64,000 nt of DNA, from contig JAJDEB010000002.1 in the NCBI GenBank assembly GCA_029260015.1, forward strand, positions 300,027 through 364,026, in the 5' to 3' direction. Positions 26,901 through 34,153 of the stretch are shown in pieces; the stretch's first letter is position 1; the number at the start of each line of letters is the position of its first letter. The notes below the pieces were generated by a model that saw only the letters and a program-made list of their open reading frames with translations, did not search any database and was not told the DNA's origin. A program made the translations under genes and the position numbers. The DNA comes from Phycisphaerae bacterium. Its GTDB lineage: Bacteria; Planctomycetota; Phycisphaerae; UBA1845.

Positions 26901-27671
26901 CAGGTTTTGGCTGCCGATGTTGCACGAAGTCGTGCCGACGGCGAACGCTTCCATACCGGCGAGGCTCGAATAATTGCTGACGTCGAGTAGATCGCCCACG
27001 ATGACGTCAACACCCGGACCGTCGCACACCGTGCCGCCATTTCCACCTTGAACGATGGGTTCGTCGGGGCGGGCTTGGGGGATGTCGCCACCGACCCATG
27101 AAAGTTCGGCTTCTGCCGTAAACGATCCGATCGATAACCCGGCCAGCGATTTATCGTTGAGCTCTCGAGCCAGTGCTTCACTGATGACAACTTCCATGCC
27201 TTCGACCAGCAGCCGGTGTCCTTCCATGTCGAATCCGACCTTCATCGGTCGAAGTTCGAGACCGGTTGAGGGCGAATTGAGGTTGCGGCCTTCGTCGGTC
27301 AACAGGATCGACGACGGAAGTTGAAGTTGCAACGTTGAAATAGCCAGCGCGGTATCACCTTTGAAGATGAAGATGTCGTCAGTGTGGTTTAATCGGTTGG
27401 TATCGAAGGTCGTGAATTGTCCGTCTTGCGTGCCGATGCGAATCGGATGATTCGAGTCGAGATCCAGTATGACGCGTCCAAGCGGGGTGGCTGGGCTGGA
27501 TTGACTGGATCGCCCGACCCGTAAGCCGAAATCGGCTAAGGTTTCCTGGTCGAACGAAATCGACGTGTTTCCCTCGGTGGCGGTCCAGATGGCCTCCGCG
27601 TGTGACGAAGTTGCAAAGCAAGCCGTCATCAAAATGGCACTGCATACTAAAGGAATACGATGGGTCCGCAT
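23958..27671 (-). CDS. Giant secreted multidomain protein with GSDH-type propeller, Cys-rich repeat and dockerin-like end
   Basis: 1237 residues from ATG 27671 (CCGGAG about 9 bases before). Signal peptide residues 1-25. Region 26-600 is beta-rich, with a Cys-rich patch CGCGCSGQGG...CSDPYCCGLNG, and is unassigned. About 625-985 is a glucose/sorbosone dehydrogenase propeller (GERGLLSMAFHPNY, FSNHNGGQIQFGPDGMLYIG, YRNPWRFSFDRVTGDMYVGD). At about 989 comes a DUF4215/Myxococcus Cys-rich repeat (CGDGNQDPGEECDDGN), then a beta domain with DDCADAFPI, and a dockerin-like Ca site DTDADGDVDVNDYNALG close to the end. Family enzymes oxidise sugars with PQQ; activity of this one is unproven. Cell-surface or extracellular. 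The reading frame remains open to 27962, but the signal peptide fixes the start. Confidence 0.82.
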   Translation of the reverse strand: MRTHRIPLVCSAILMTACFATSSHAEAIWTATEGNTSISFDQETLADFGLRVGRSSQSSPATPLGRVILDLDSNHPIRIGTQDGQFTTFDTNRLNHTDDIFIFKGDTALAISTLQLQLPSSILLTDEGRNLNSPSTGLELRPMKVGFDMEGHRLLVEGMEVVISEALARELNDKSLAGLSIGSFTAEAELSWVGGDIPQARPDEPIVQGGNGGTVCDGPGVDVIVGDLLDVSNYSSLAGMEAFAVGTTSCNIGSQNLNWISGTNEHPVIAQNMYRLNNGRYEQVGQSWLKHGFTALTQNICGCGCSGQGGSVLGVGCSDPYCCGLNGSQGRLGPRSEVNAHTGYYPYPFTEGDQGSTGNSTYKRLQVPISDLDPGQDGGGTYFVDGHYIASDDAADGNGDNNASYRQITVSGGGSSWNISLASTTQREQPGIRAWQDTDPSVVETDVRIPEEGLVILAGKATDIGGGMWHYEYAVQNLNSDRSIRSFSVPIDPTATVSNIGFHDVHTHSGEPYDNTDWPGSFSGSSVTWETDDFGTNQNANAIRWSTMYNFRFDANRAPQTTQVALGIFKPGTPMTVLASTTGPIGIVDCNNNGEMDSKDISDGVSLDCDNNGIPDECENFLEVPIAKVQVATGFSSPVGVAAPPGDPDRLFVVEQNSGQIKIIDSGSVLGTPFLNIGTLIASGGERGLLSMAFHPNYASNGFFYVNYTNTGGNTVVSRYTVSGNPNVANPASALIILTVNQDFSNHNGGQIQFGPDGMLYIGTGDGGSGNDPFNRAQNLGSLLGKMLRLDVDAASPYAIPAGNKYGDEIWAVGYRNPWRFSFDRVTGDMYVGDVGQDAREEIDFEAAGAPSGLNYGWDCREGFIPTPTSSGGYGCVATDPELIDPILDVRHSGDPTHPGFICSIIGGYVYRGCDIPSLHGTYFYADYCGNWVFSIKYDGATVTEQTNRTSELGPLSSIVAFGEDGLGEMYIVADSSVYKIVPVAITPVCGDGNQDPGEECDDGNTTPGDGCDENCDIETSDDCADAFPIFDGPTVFTTVGATTDGPNHPACAVEGDGGITVNDIWYIYDAECSGTLTASTCNSVTYDSDLVMYEGTDCGSLIANFHACNDDGVGCANFTSRLVAPVVAGQSYLLRVGGWANNEQGSGTITLTNTGAGCETCSTTEGDGDGDCDRDLRDYMLMQQCFTGDIGSGPQIFGAGCACFDTDADGDVDVNDYNALGAMTDPGSPAAGCSIP

Positions 27672-27789
27672 GTTGATGCTCCGGTGATGTTGTCGTGTCG
27701 ATGAAAGTTTTATCTTAATGGGTGTATCCTGATCGTTCGGTACATTCGAAATAGTCAGTCTCTGTCGCGCGATCTGGCACGATGTCGCT

Positions 27790-27812
27790 GAATTGTCGAT
27801 ATTCGACAATTC
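27790..27812. promoter_or_regulatory. Operator-like perfect inverted repeat
   Basis: GAATTGTCGA and TCGACAATTC flank a 3-base spacer (27790-27812). There is no T run, so a terminator is unlikely. It lies about 120 bases upstream of the minus-strand GSDH start codon, a position suited to a dimeric regulator. Confidence 0.45.
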
Positions 27813-27987
27813 GTCGAAGTTCGGAAATCGCACGCCCTTTGCCCGAGAGATTGGCGGGGTTACATTTCTTGGGTCGCGGGCATATTTTGCCATCTTGCGG
27901 ATACATTCCAAAGTAACGATCTGTGCGATGCGAAACAAGCGTCCGAGGTAATAAGGTGTCACAGACGCGCCACGGGTGTTTTTTGGC

Positions 27988-28020
27988 TATAATTTGGATA
28001 CATTTTTCCAGTCTGGAAAA
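27988..28020 (+). promoter_or_regulatory. Putative -10 box followed by a perfect inverted repeat
   Basis: TATAAT at 27988-27993 is followed at 28004-28020 by TTTTCCAG-T-CTGGAAAA, a perfect inverted repeat with a 1-base centre that would overlap the transcription start region of the SDR-pqi genes. No good -35 element is seen. It could be a repressor site; not proven. Confidence 0.4.
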
Positions 28021-28132
28021 TGACAGAAATGCAGTGACTTATCTCCGGAGTTGTGAGCGGTGTTTTAAGATGGCATCGTGTATGACTACTCGTTTGTAAA
28101 AGTGTCAATTAGTGGCACTCGGAGTTCTCGAA

Positions 28133-28966
28133 TTGAATGTTGCTGAAGTCAAACGTGTCTTGATTGTTGGGTGCGGCTACCTTGGGTCTGCCCTGGGCAA
28201 GGCGTTGGTTGCCGAAGGAATTGCCGTGCGCGGTACGACGGCGACCGATGCACGCATAGATGAAATCGCCGAGTTCGGGATCGAACCGGTCGTTCTTGAC
28301 GTTAATGATGTCGCGGCGGTGGGTGATGCGGCTTGTGATTGCGATGCGATTTTCTTGTGTGCGGGAGCAGGTCGAAACCGCTCTTACGACGAGGTTTATG
28401 TGCCGGCAGCCCGCAGCATCGCAGCCGCGATGAAGTCGGCGAATGTCCGGCGGGTGATCTATTCTTCTTCGACGGGTGTGTATGCTCAATATGACGGGCA
28501 ATGGGTTGATGAAGAAAGCGTCACCGCGCCGACAACTGAGAATGGGAAAGTCCTGGTCGAAGCCGAATGCGTGCTATTGAATCGCAGCGCATGGGAGGAC
28601 GAAGTGGACATTTCGGTGGTTCGACTGGGAGGTATTTATGGCCCCGGGCGCGAGTTGGTGAACTTTGCTCGCCGGGCGGCTGGCACGTCGCGCTGCGATG
28701 GTCAAGGGTTTGTGAATCTCGTTCATCTCGAAGATATCTGCCGGGCGTTCGTGTCGCTCTTGCACACGAAACATCATGGCGTGCTGAATCTTTGTGACGA
28801 TGAACCGGTCAGTCGGCAAGTTTTCTATGACAGCATCATCGCTGACAATAGATTGCCCGCGATCGAATGGCTGCCGCCGAAAAATAATTCGTTTGGAAAG
28901 CGCGTGCGTAACAAACGGATTAAAGAACTATTGGACATCAAGTTGAAGTATCCATCGCATTGTTAG
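28133..28966 (+). CDS. NAD(P)-dependent epimerase/dehydratase-like SDR protein
   Basis: 277 residues. Dinucleotide-binding motif VLIVGCGYLGSALG (residues 9-22), VIYSSSTGVYAQY (the active-site Ser/Thr strand) and VRLGGIYGPGREL are standard for extended SDRs of the YeeZ type. The usual YxxxK is not intact: the Lys is in TENGKVLVEAE, with Thr where Tyr is expected, so catalysis may differ. TTG 28133 is chosen because GGAG lies exactly 8 bases upstream; a GTG at 28112 has no SD. Cytoplasmic. It is 31 bases upstream of the PqiA homologue, probably in the same transcript, but a functional link is not obvious. Confidence 0.75.
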   Translation: MNVAEVKRVLIVGCGYLGSALGKALVAEGIAVRGTTATDARIDEIAEFGIEPVVLDVNDVAAVGDAACDCDAIFLCAGAGRNRSYDEVYVPAARSIAAAMKSANVRRVIYSSSTGVYAQYDGQWVDEESVTAPTTENGKVLVEAECVLLNRSAWEDEVDISVVRLGGIYGPGRELVNFARRAAGTSRCDGQGFVNLVHLEDICRAFVSLLHTKHHGVLNLCDDEPVSRQVFYDSIIADNRLPAIEWLPPKNNSFGKRVRNKRIKELLDIKLKYPSHC

Positions 28967-28997
28967 CGGGTGCGATCGTTTCATGCAGGATTGATCC

Positions 28998-29639
28998 ATG
29001 TCTTCAAGAACCCATCACAAAAGCAACTCCGTCGCAGCATGTCCTTGTTGCGGACTAGTGCATCGAATCGGTTCGATTCCCGCTCACATGCGGGCGTGTT
29101 GTAGCCGCTGCAACTCGCGACTTCATCGTCGCACGGGAGCGCTGCAGTGCAATCGCCGAACCACGGCGCTCGCGCTGGCTGGTCTGGTTCTGTATCCGGT
29201 GGCGATTGGCTTGCCGATGATCCGCGTCGATCAATTCGGCCATCACAACGACGCGAGCATTCTTGAAGGAACCGCGACGCTGCTTTCCAGCGGTCATGTG
29301 CTGGTCGGTGTGGTGGTGCTGCTTTGTTCGATTGTGCTTCCATTGGGGAAACTGCTTTCGCTCTTGCTTCTGTCTGCGGGGGGAATGATGATGCGGCGGG
29401 AGCATCGGGCGTTGACGTATCACATCGTCGAATTTACGGGGCGATGGGGCATGCTCGATGTGTTGCTGGTTGCGATTCTGGTCGCGGTGTTGAAACTTGG
29501 CGACATGGTGGAGGTGTCTGCTGGACCGGCTGCCCTGGCATTTACGGCTTGCGTGGTGTTAAGTCTGCTGGCGTCAGCCGCCTTCGATCCGCACAGTCTT
29601 TGGTCCGATGTGGACACGACGTCTGCAAATAAGGCATGA
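28998..29639 (+). CDS. pqiA: PqiA-like integral membrane protein (half-size)
   Basis: 213 residues, one repeat of the E. coli PqiA double unit (417). Two zinc-finger-like Cys pairs at the N-terminus (CPCCGLVHRIG and CCSRCNSRLHRR) then four membrane helices with the family segments GLPMIRVDQFG, SGHVLVGVVVLLCSIVLPLGK and GRWGMLDVLLVAILVAVLKLGD. PqiA works with the MCE protein PqiB in phospholipid transport across the envelope. It overlaps pqiB by 4 bases (ATGA). Confidence 0.88.
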   Translation: MSSRTHHKSNSVAACPCCGLVHRIGSIPAHMRACCSRCNSRLHRRTGALQCNRRTTALALAGLVLYPVAIGLPMIRVDQFGHHNDASILEGTATLLSSGHVLVGVVVLLCSIVLPLGKLLSLLLLSAGGMMMRREHRALTYHIVEFTGRWGMLDVLLVAILVAVLKLGDMVEVSAGPAALAFTACVVLSLLASAAFDPHSLWSDVDTTSANKA

Positions 29640-31099
29640 ATAGCGAAGTTAACAATTCATCCGAGAACCCCGGGGATTCGGTTCAGAATCCGGCAGACCT
29701 GCCCGAGGCGATCATGCGTTCTGATGGGCGGTCGTCATGGATTTGGATCGTGCCATTGCTCGCGTTGATTCTGGTCGGTTGGATTGGCTATCGCGCGTGG
29801 AGCTTGCGCGGAACGGTGATCACGATTCACCTTGATGAGGGCTACGACCTGCGGGTGGGCGATGATGTGCGATATCGCGGGATTGCCGTGGGGACGATTC
29901 GCTCGGTCGTGCTCAGCAAAGAACTCGATGGCATCGAAATCCAAGCCGCTCTGCATACCAACGCGTCCGGATTGGCGCGTGGCGGCAGTCGGTTCTGGGT
30001 GGTGCGTCCGCAGCTTGATGTGACCGGTGTGGCTGGGTTGGAGACGATTGTCGGCCCGCGCTATCTTGCCGTGTTTCCCGGTGACGGTCCGCCGAGCGAT
30101 CGATTCGTGGGGCTAAACGAACCGCCATTTGTCGAGTCGATCGAACCGGGCGATCTTGAAATCACGCTGGCCACGCCAAGGCGCGGAAGCTTGCGGGCTG
30201 GTGCGCCGGTGCTGTATCGGCAAATGCAGGTGGGGACGATTCTATCGGTGGGTCTTGCCAGTGACAGCTCGAGCGTCGAAGCGCGGGTGCGGATTCATAA
30301 ACCGTATGTGCGATTGATCAGACCCGAGACGCAATTTTGGAATGCTGGCGGAATCGACGCGACATTTGGCATTCGAGGCATGAGCATTCAAACCGAGTCG
30401 ATCGAATCGCTATTGGCGGGCGGAGTCGGTTTGGCCACACCGCAGTTTGCGGGCGAGGTGGTTCGCAACGGGCATCGCTTCATGCTTGCGGACAAGGCTG
30501 AAGAGGAATGGTTGGCGTGGGCGCCTGCGATTCCGATCGGTAGCTCGCTCTTACCTGCTGGTGCGATGATGCCCACGCCGATGCGGGCGGTAATCGGCTG
30601 GACCGAGGGGCGATGGATCAAATCGGATCGATCGCAACAAGGATGGGTGCTTCAAACCAAGTCGGGGTTGCTGGGACCGGCTGATTTGTTCAAACCGGAT
30701 GGCGAGGCAGCCGACGGCGGCGTGCAACTGGTGGTGGCGGGTGAGTCGATCGCACTTAAGGGTAATCATCAAGTATACGTCGGCGGGTTGGCGGTGCTTC
30801 CCGAGCAAGTCAATACGAGCATTTGGCCGTCCTCAAGACGCAGACACGCAACCGCACCGGAAGATTGTCTAGTCTTTGCAGGCCCAACCTCCAAGCCGCT
30901 GCCACTAGCGGCATCGCGCTTAACCGAAGCGGAAGGCGGCTGGCAAGTTGATCCGGCACTGGGCCTCGACGAATTCTGGCACGGCGCACCGGTGATCGCG
31001 CGGATGGACGGCACGCTGGTGGGCTTGCTACTGGTCGAGGACGAGATGGCGAAGGTGGTGTTGTTGTCGTCCGAGAAGGTGGAAGCCCCCAAGCCGTAG
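29636..31099 (+). CDS. pqiB: PqiB-like MCE-domain protein with an extra C-terminal domain
   Basis: 487 residues. Membrane anchor at about 36-53 (IWIVPLLALILVGWIGYRA). Two MCE/MlaD domains: about 58-155 (GYDLRVGDDVRYRGIAVGTI) and 170-275 (RAGAPVLYRQMQVGTI). E. coli PqiB has three. In place of the third there is a beta-rich region of about 180 residues ending HGAPVIARMDGTLVGLLLVE, which I do not recognise as MCE and which resembles the terminal strands of a trypsin-like fold. Translationally coupled to pqiA. No PqiC lipoprotein gene follows. Periplasmic tunnel for lipids by family knowledge. Confidence 0.85.
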   Translation: MNSEVNNSSENPGDSVQNPADLPEAIMRSDGRSSWIWIVPLLALILVGWIGYRAWSLRGTVITIHLDEGYDLRVGDDVRYRGIAVGTIRSVVLSKELDGIEIQAALHTNASGLARGGSRFWVVRPQLDVTGVAGLETIVGPRYLAVFPGDGPPSDRFVGLNEPPFVESIEPGDLEITLATPRRGSLRAGAPVLYRQMQVGTILSVGLASDSSSVEARVRIHKPYVRLIRPETQFWNAGGIDATFGIRGMSIQTESIESLLAGGVGLATPQFAGEVVRNGHRFMLADKAEEEWLAWAPAIPIGSSLLPAGAMMPTPMRAVIGWTEGRWIKSDRSQQGWVLQTKSGLLGPADLFKPDGEAADGGVQLVVAGESIALKGNHQVYVGGLAVLPEQVNTSIWPSSRRRHATAPEDCLVFAGPTSKPLPLAASRLTEAEGGWQVDPALGLDEFWHGAPVIARMDGTLVGLLLVEDEMAKVVLLSSEKVEAPKP

Positions 31100-31112
31100 G
31101 CCGACAGCCCAG

Positions 31113-31131
31113 CACTGCTCACAGAGCAGTG
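31113..31131. repeat. Palindromic repeat CACTGCTC/GAGCAGTG, single hairpin copy
   Basis: CACTGCTC (31113-31120), ACA, GAGCAGTG (31124-31131): a perfect 8-base hairpin located between the convergent pqiB and zinc-ribbon genes. The same hairpin with identical flanks (GC before, GCACA after) is found at 41600-41618. It may act as a bidirectional terminator, though there is no T run. Confidence 0.7.
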
Positions 31132-31168
31132 GCACATCTTAAATCTCCGCAGGCATCTTAAAACATAC

Positions 31169-32347
31169 TTATGGCGTCGTGGTTGCGATGGCTTGACCGC
31201 ATTCTGGGCAGGTCTTGCCCGTTAGTCCTACCAGTAGGTATTCGCAATTCTTGCAGCGGGGTTGCTCGAAGTTTATCTCGAATTTCAGTTCGCAGTGCGC
31301 GCATTGGGTTTTGCCAGGGCTCATTGATTGTTGGATCTGGCAGCGCGGGCAGATGATTTCGATTTGGCCGAGTTGGTCGGCTGTGCTGGCCGTTGGTGAT
31401 TCGAGCTTTTTCTCGCGGGCGTTGATTCTCCATAGGACGAACTGGGCGATGGTTGCGAAGGATGCCGCGATCCCGGTGGCGGCGGCCAGTCGGCCGTAGG
31501 CAGCGCCGTCGATGGCGGGCCAATCGAGGATTTCGGCGATCAGAATCCACGAGACGAAGATAGCGGTCACGACAGTTGTGCAGATGCTGACCTTGCGCAC
31601 CCAGAGCTGGCCGGGTTTAAGTCTACAGAACGTCACCGTGTTGGCATGGGCGATGCATGCGGCGACTGCGGTCAACGCAATGAACGTCGCCCCGGCGGCC
31701 GCTCGGTTGGTTGGGAATACGATTTCAAACACTGCGAAAACGCATGCGGGGATTGCCGCGACGATCCCGGCTAAACGCAGACGGCGTGGGAGCGATTCGG
31801 TATCGCCTGCGCCGCACAGAACAGCCAGGCCTAACAGGCAGAAGATCACGTTTCCGGTTTCCCAGAATCGGTTGTACATCGGGTAGCCCCACATGCGCCA
31901 GGTCGCGCAGTTGTAGGAAACGAAAGTAGCCAACACGACTCCGATTCCCGCGTATGCCGCGCCCCGGCCGAAGCGGGTGCGCGATGCCCAGAGCAAGCCA
32001 ATCGTTAAGAGGCCGGCGGGAATCAGAAAAAACATTGAGAAGAAGAGTCCTTCGTTCAGCCCCCACCACCCCAGGATGCGAGGAAGCTCCCAGATGAGCG
32101 TCATCGTGCCGACGTATTCCAGCAGGACGACAGCGATACCGACGACGCCGACGGCTTGAAAACTTAGGCGCTCGGCCAGGGCTGAGATTGGTATAAGGAT
32201 CGCACAAGCGACTGCCGTTGCGATTCCCATGCCGATGACTTGCCACGTCCATGAAGATTGGACGAGCGCGACCGCGACGATGCCTAGTCCACCGGCAACG
32301 GCGAGCGACCACAGCATGATGCGCAGGAGCAGTTGTTGGAAATTCAT
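31169..32347 (-). CDS. Polytopic membrane protein with C-terminal zinc ribbons
   Basis: 392 residues from ATG 32347. About ten hydrophobic helices occupy residues 8-320. The last 75 residues hold two ribbons: ICPRCQIQQ...CAHCELKF and CKNCEYLLVGL...CPECGQAI. The second ribbon has the same form as the tail of the protein at 20804-21379. Function unknown. It is convergent with pqiB. Confidence 0.7.
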   Translation of the reverse strand: MNFQQLLLRIMLWSLAVAGGLGIVAVALVQSSWTWQVIGMGIATAVACAILIPISALAERLSFQAVGVVGIAVVLLEYVGTMTLIWELPRILGWWGLNEGLFFSMFFLIPAGLLTIGLLWASRTRFGRGAAYAGIGVVLATFVSYNCATWRMWGYPMYNRFWETGNVIFCLLGLAVLCGAGDTESLPRRLRLAGIVAAIPACVFAVFEIVFPTNRAAAGATFIALTAVAACIAHANTVTFCRLKPGQLWVRKVSICTTVVTAIFVSWILIAEILDWPAIDGAAYGRLAAATGIAASFATIAQFVLWRINAREKKLESPTASTADQLGQIEIICPRCQIQQSMSPGKTQCAHCELKFEINFEQPRCKNCEYLLVGLTGKTCPECGQAIATTTP

Positions 32348-32530
32348 AGTTGCGGCCTTGGTTTGCTGCAATCTAAGTCATGGGGCTGAAGTCTCGACGC
32401 GTTTGCAATGTCGCTGAACTTTGGCGCGGGGTCAAAGAAACTTTCCATCGCGATTGGTGTTCGTGCTGGCTGACTTGGGGCGTTGCTATATCATGCAGCG
32501 ATTCTATACCGATCAATGCGGGAGAGTCTT

Positions 32531-34153
32531 TTGAATTGTGTCAAAGATATTCGATTGTTGCAGCTACTTGTTGTGAGCTTGTTTTTGGCTTTTGGTGCGG
32601 GATGCATTCTGCGTCAGCCGACACCGTTTCCTGTTGCACCGATGTCCTTCGAGGCGACAACTGAGGGGGGATGGCGCACAGCGTACGACACAGACGGCGA
32701 TTCAAAAGTCGATTATGTAGAAATCGCTTCGCCGGTTGGTCGGGTGGTTGAACTTGGTTTTGGGTTGGCTGATGACGGCAGCATTACCGAGGCAATCTTG
32801 CGCGATCCTGGTGCGGAAAACCGTTGTCGTCGCGTGTTGATTATTCTCGACAGCATTCCGTTTCATCTCGTCAAGGAAGCTTACGACAGCGGACGGTTTC
32901 GACACTTCTTTCCGCCGAGTCGGGTGATCGCGCCGTTTCCGGTGATGACGGATCTTTGCCTCAACGAATTCTTTGGGACATCACCAGCGACGGGAGTCGA
33001 GACGGAATATTATGACGGTGAACGCCTTCGCGATGGCTGGTTCGGATACGCCGAAAGCGATAACTCGAAGTGGTTGTCGAAGGTCGATGTGTACGTTCCC
33101 TTCTCGCAGCACAATCATGTTTACCTGGATGCGGCGAATTGGTTTGATCATGAGTTGGGACTGATTGAAGAAGCGCTGGCTGAGGGGGATTGCGGCGAGA
33201 CGATCGGTTATTCTGTTTCGACATCGGCGCTGGGGGTGAGCTTCGGGCGCGATGGGCATGTGGCTGGGCTGGTGACGTTGGATCGGTTTTGTCAGGCGCT
33301 GATGCATCGATTTCGTGGGGATATTGAGATCACGATGGTGTCGGATCATGGGCACAATTTGCGGGAGAGTCGGCGGATCAGTTTGCGCGAGGCTGCCGCC
33401 AATTTTGGTTATGAGGTTGGAAAATCGCTTGATGGCATAGGCGATGTAGTGATCCCTGAGTTTGGATTGGTGTCATGTGCGGTGGCGTATTCGAAGTCGC
33501 CGGCGCGTTTTGCGCGGGATATGGCTGCGGTGGAGGGTGTGGAGTTGGTGGCGTTTCGTCGGGCTGACGGTGGTGTTGGTGTTGTTGACCGGGTCGGTGA
33601 AGCAATCGTGATGGCTCGGGTGTCGGGTGATTCTTCAGTTCCCCACCCTTCCGCTTCGCTCAAGGATGGGGCACCCGGAGGTGACGGCGCATTGGCGTTT
33701 CAGTATGACGTTCTGCGCGGTGATCCACTTCGACTTGGTGGCGTGTTTGAGCAACTTCGAAGTGATGGTGCAGTTGATGCCGATGGATTTGTTTCGGATG
33801 CCGATCTGCGCAAGGCATTGGCAGACGGTTATTACACCGACGCGTTGTATCGGTTGTATCGGGCATTCAACGGGCTGACGATACATACGCCACAAGTATT
33901 GGTGTCGCTTGAAGACGGATATTATTCGGGCAGTCCGTTCATGTCGCAATTCCTTTCGGAAAAGGCCATTCACGGAAATCTCAACGAGAACAATTCCTTC
34001 GCGTTTGTGATGAGTACACAAGCGCCGCTGCCGGCGACGATGCGAATGGATGAATTAATGGCCGAGCTTAATCGCCTTCGCATTGTTCAATCGAGCGAAG
34101 ATGCCGATCGCGGTTTGACGCGCGGTCCAGGGAACGGCGTGCCGGTCAAGTAA
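32531..34153 (+). CDS. Lipoprotein of alkaline-phosphatase superfamily fold carrying a repeat-encoded insert
   Basis: 540 residues from TTG 32531, which has GGGAGAG 5 bases upstream; an ATG at 32516 lacks an SD and would add 5 residues. Lipobox ending LAFGAGC. Early segment VLIILDSIPFHLVKEAY (about residues 105-121) and ITMVSDHGHNLRE (about 268-280) match the metal-binding Asp and the DHGH motif of alkaline-phosphatase/phosphodiesterase proteins, so a phosphoester or phosphonate hydrolase is likely; the nucleophile could be the Ser after the first Asp. A 36-base palindromic repeat (33641-33676) is translated in frame as about 12 residues (PHPSASLKDGAP). The 3' end overlaps the convergent glycosyltransferase gene by 67 bases. 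Confidence 0.7.
   Translation: MNCVKDIRLLQLLVVSLFLAFGAGCILRQPTPFPVAPMSFEATTEGGWRTAYDTDGDSKVDYVEIASPVGRVVELGFGLADDGSITEAILRDPGAENRCRRVLIILDSIPFHLVKEAYDSGRFRHFFPPSRVIAPFPVMTDLCLNEFFGTSPATGVETEYYDGERLRDGWFGYAESDNSKWLSKVDVYVPFSQHNHVYLDAANWFDHELGLIEEALAEGDCGETIGYSVSTSALGVSFGRDGHVAGLVTLDRFCQALMHRFRGDIEITMVSDHGHNLRESRRISLREAAANFGYEVGKSLDGIGDVVIPEFGLVSCAVAYSKSPARFARDMAAVEGVELVAFRRADGGVGVVDRVGEAIVMARVSGDSSVPHPSASLKDGAPGGDGALAFQYDVLRGDPLRLGGVFEQLRSDGAVDADGFVSDADLRKALADGYYTDALYRLYRAFNGLTIHTPQVLVSLEDGYYSGSPFMSQFLSEKAIHGNLNENNSFAFVMSTQAPLPATMRMDELMAELNRLRIVQSSEDADRGLTRGPGNGVPVK
33641..33676. repeat. Palindromic repeat CCCCACCCTT/AAGGATGGGG inside a coding sequence
   Basis: CCCCACCCTT at 33641-33650 and AAGGATGGGG at 33662-33671 pair with one G-T wobble; the loop is CCGCTTCGCTC. 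The 36-base unit (12 codons) keeps the frame of the host gene and encodes a Pro/Ser-rich peptide. I recall this motif as a dispersed repeat in other genomes, but only one copy is present in this window. Confidence 0.65.

Larger units (their letters stand above)
27672..28132. other. Divergent intergenic region with two operator-like palindromes
   Basis: About 460 bases between the GSDH giant (minus) and the SDR gene (plus). It holds two perfect palindromes (27790-27812 and 28004-28020) and a TATAAT at 27988-27993 on the plus strand. The rest shows no gene that I can support. The minus-strand frame is open through this region, but it lacks a signal peptide and looks like leader. Confidence 0.5.

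Noticed and set aside
27840..27880. Minus-strand CTCTCGGGCAAAGG resembles the 3' side of a glycine-riboswitch aptamer.
   Set aside because: Only one short segment matches; the paired stems and second aptamer half are not recognisable and the downstream gene is not a glycine gene.
27672..27962. 97-codon in-frame extension of the GSDH giant.
   Set aside because: A proper signal peptide with SD begins at 27671; the upstream residues would block export.
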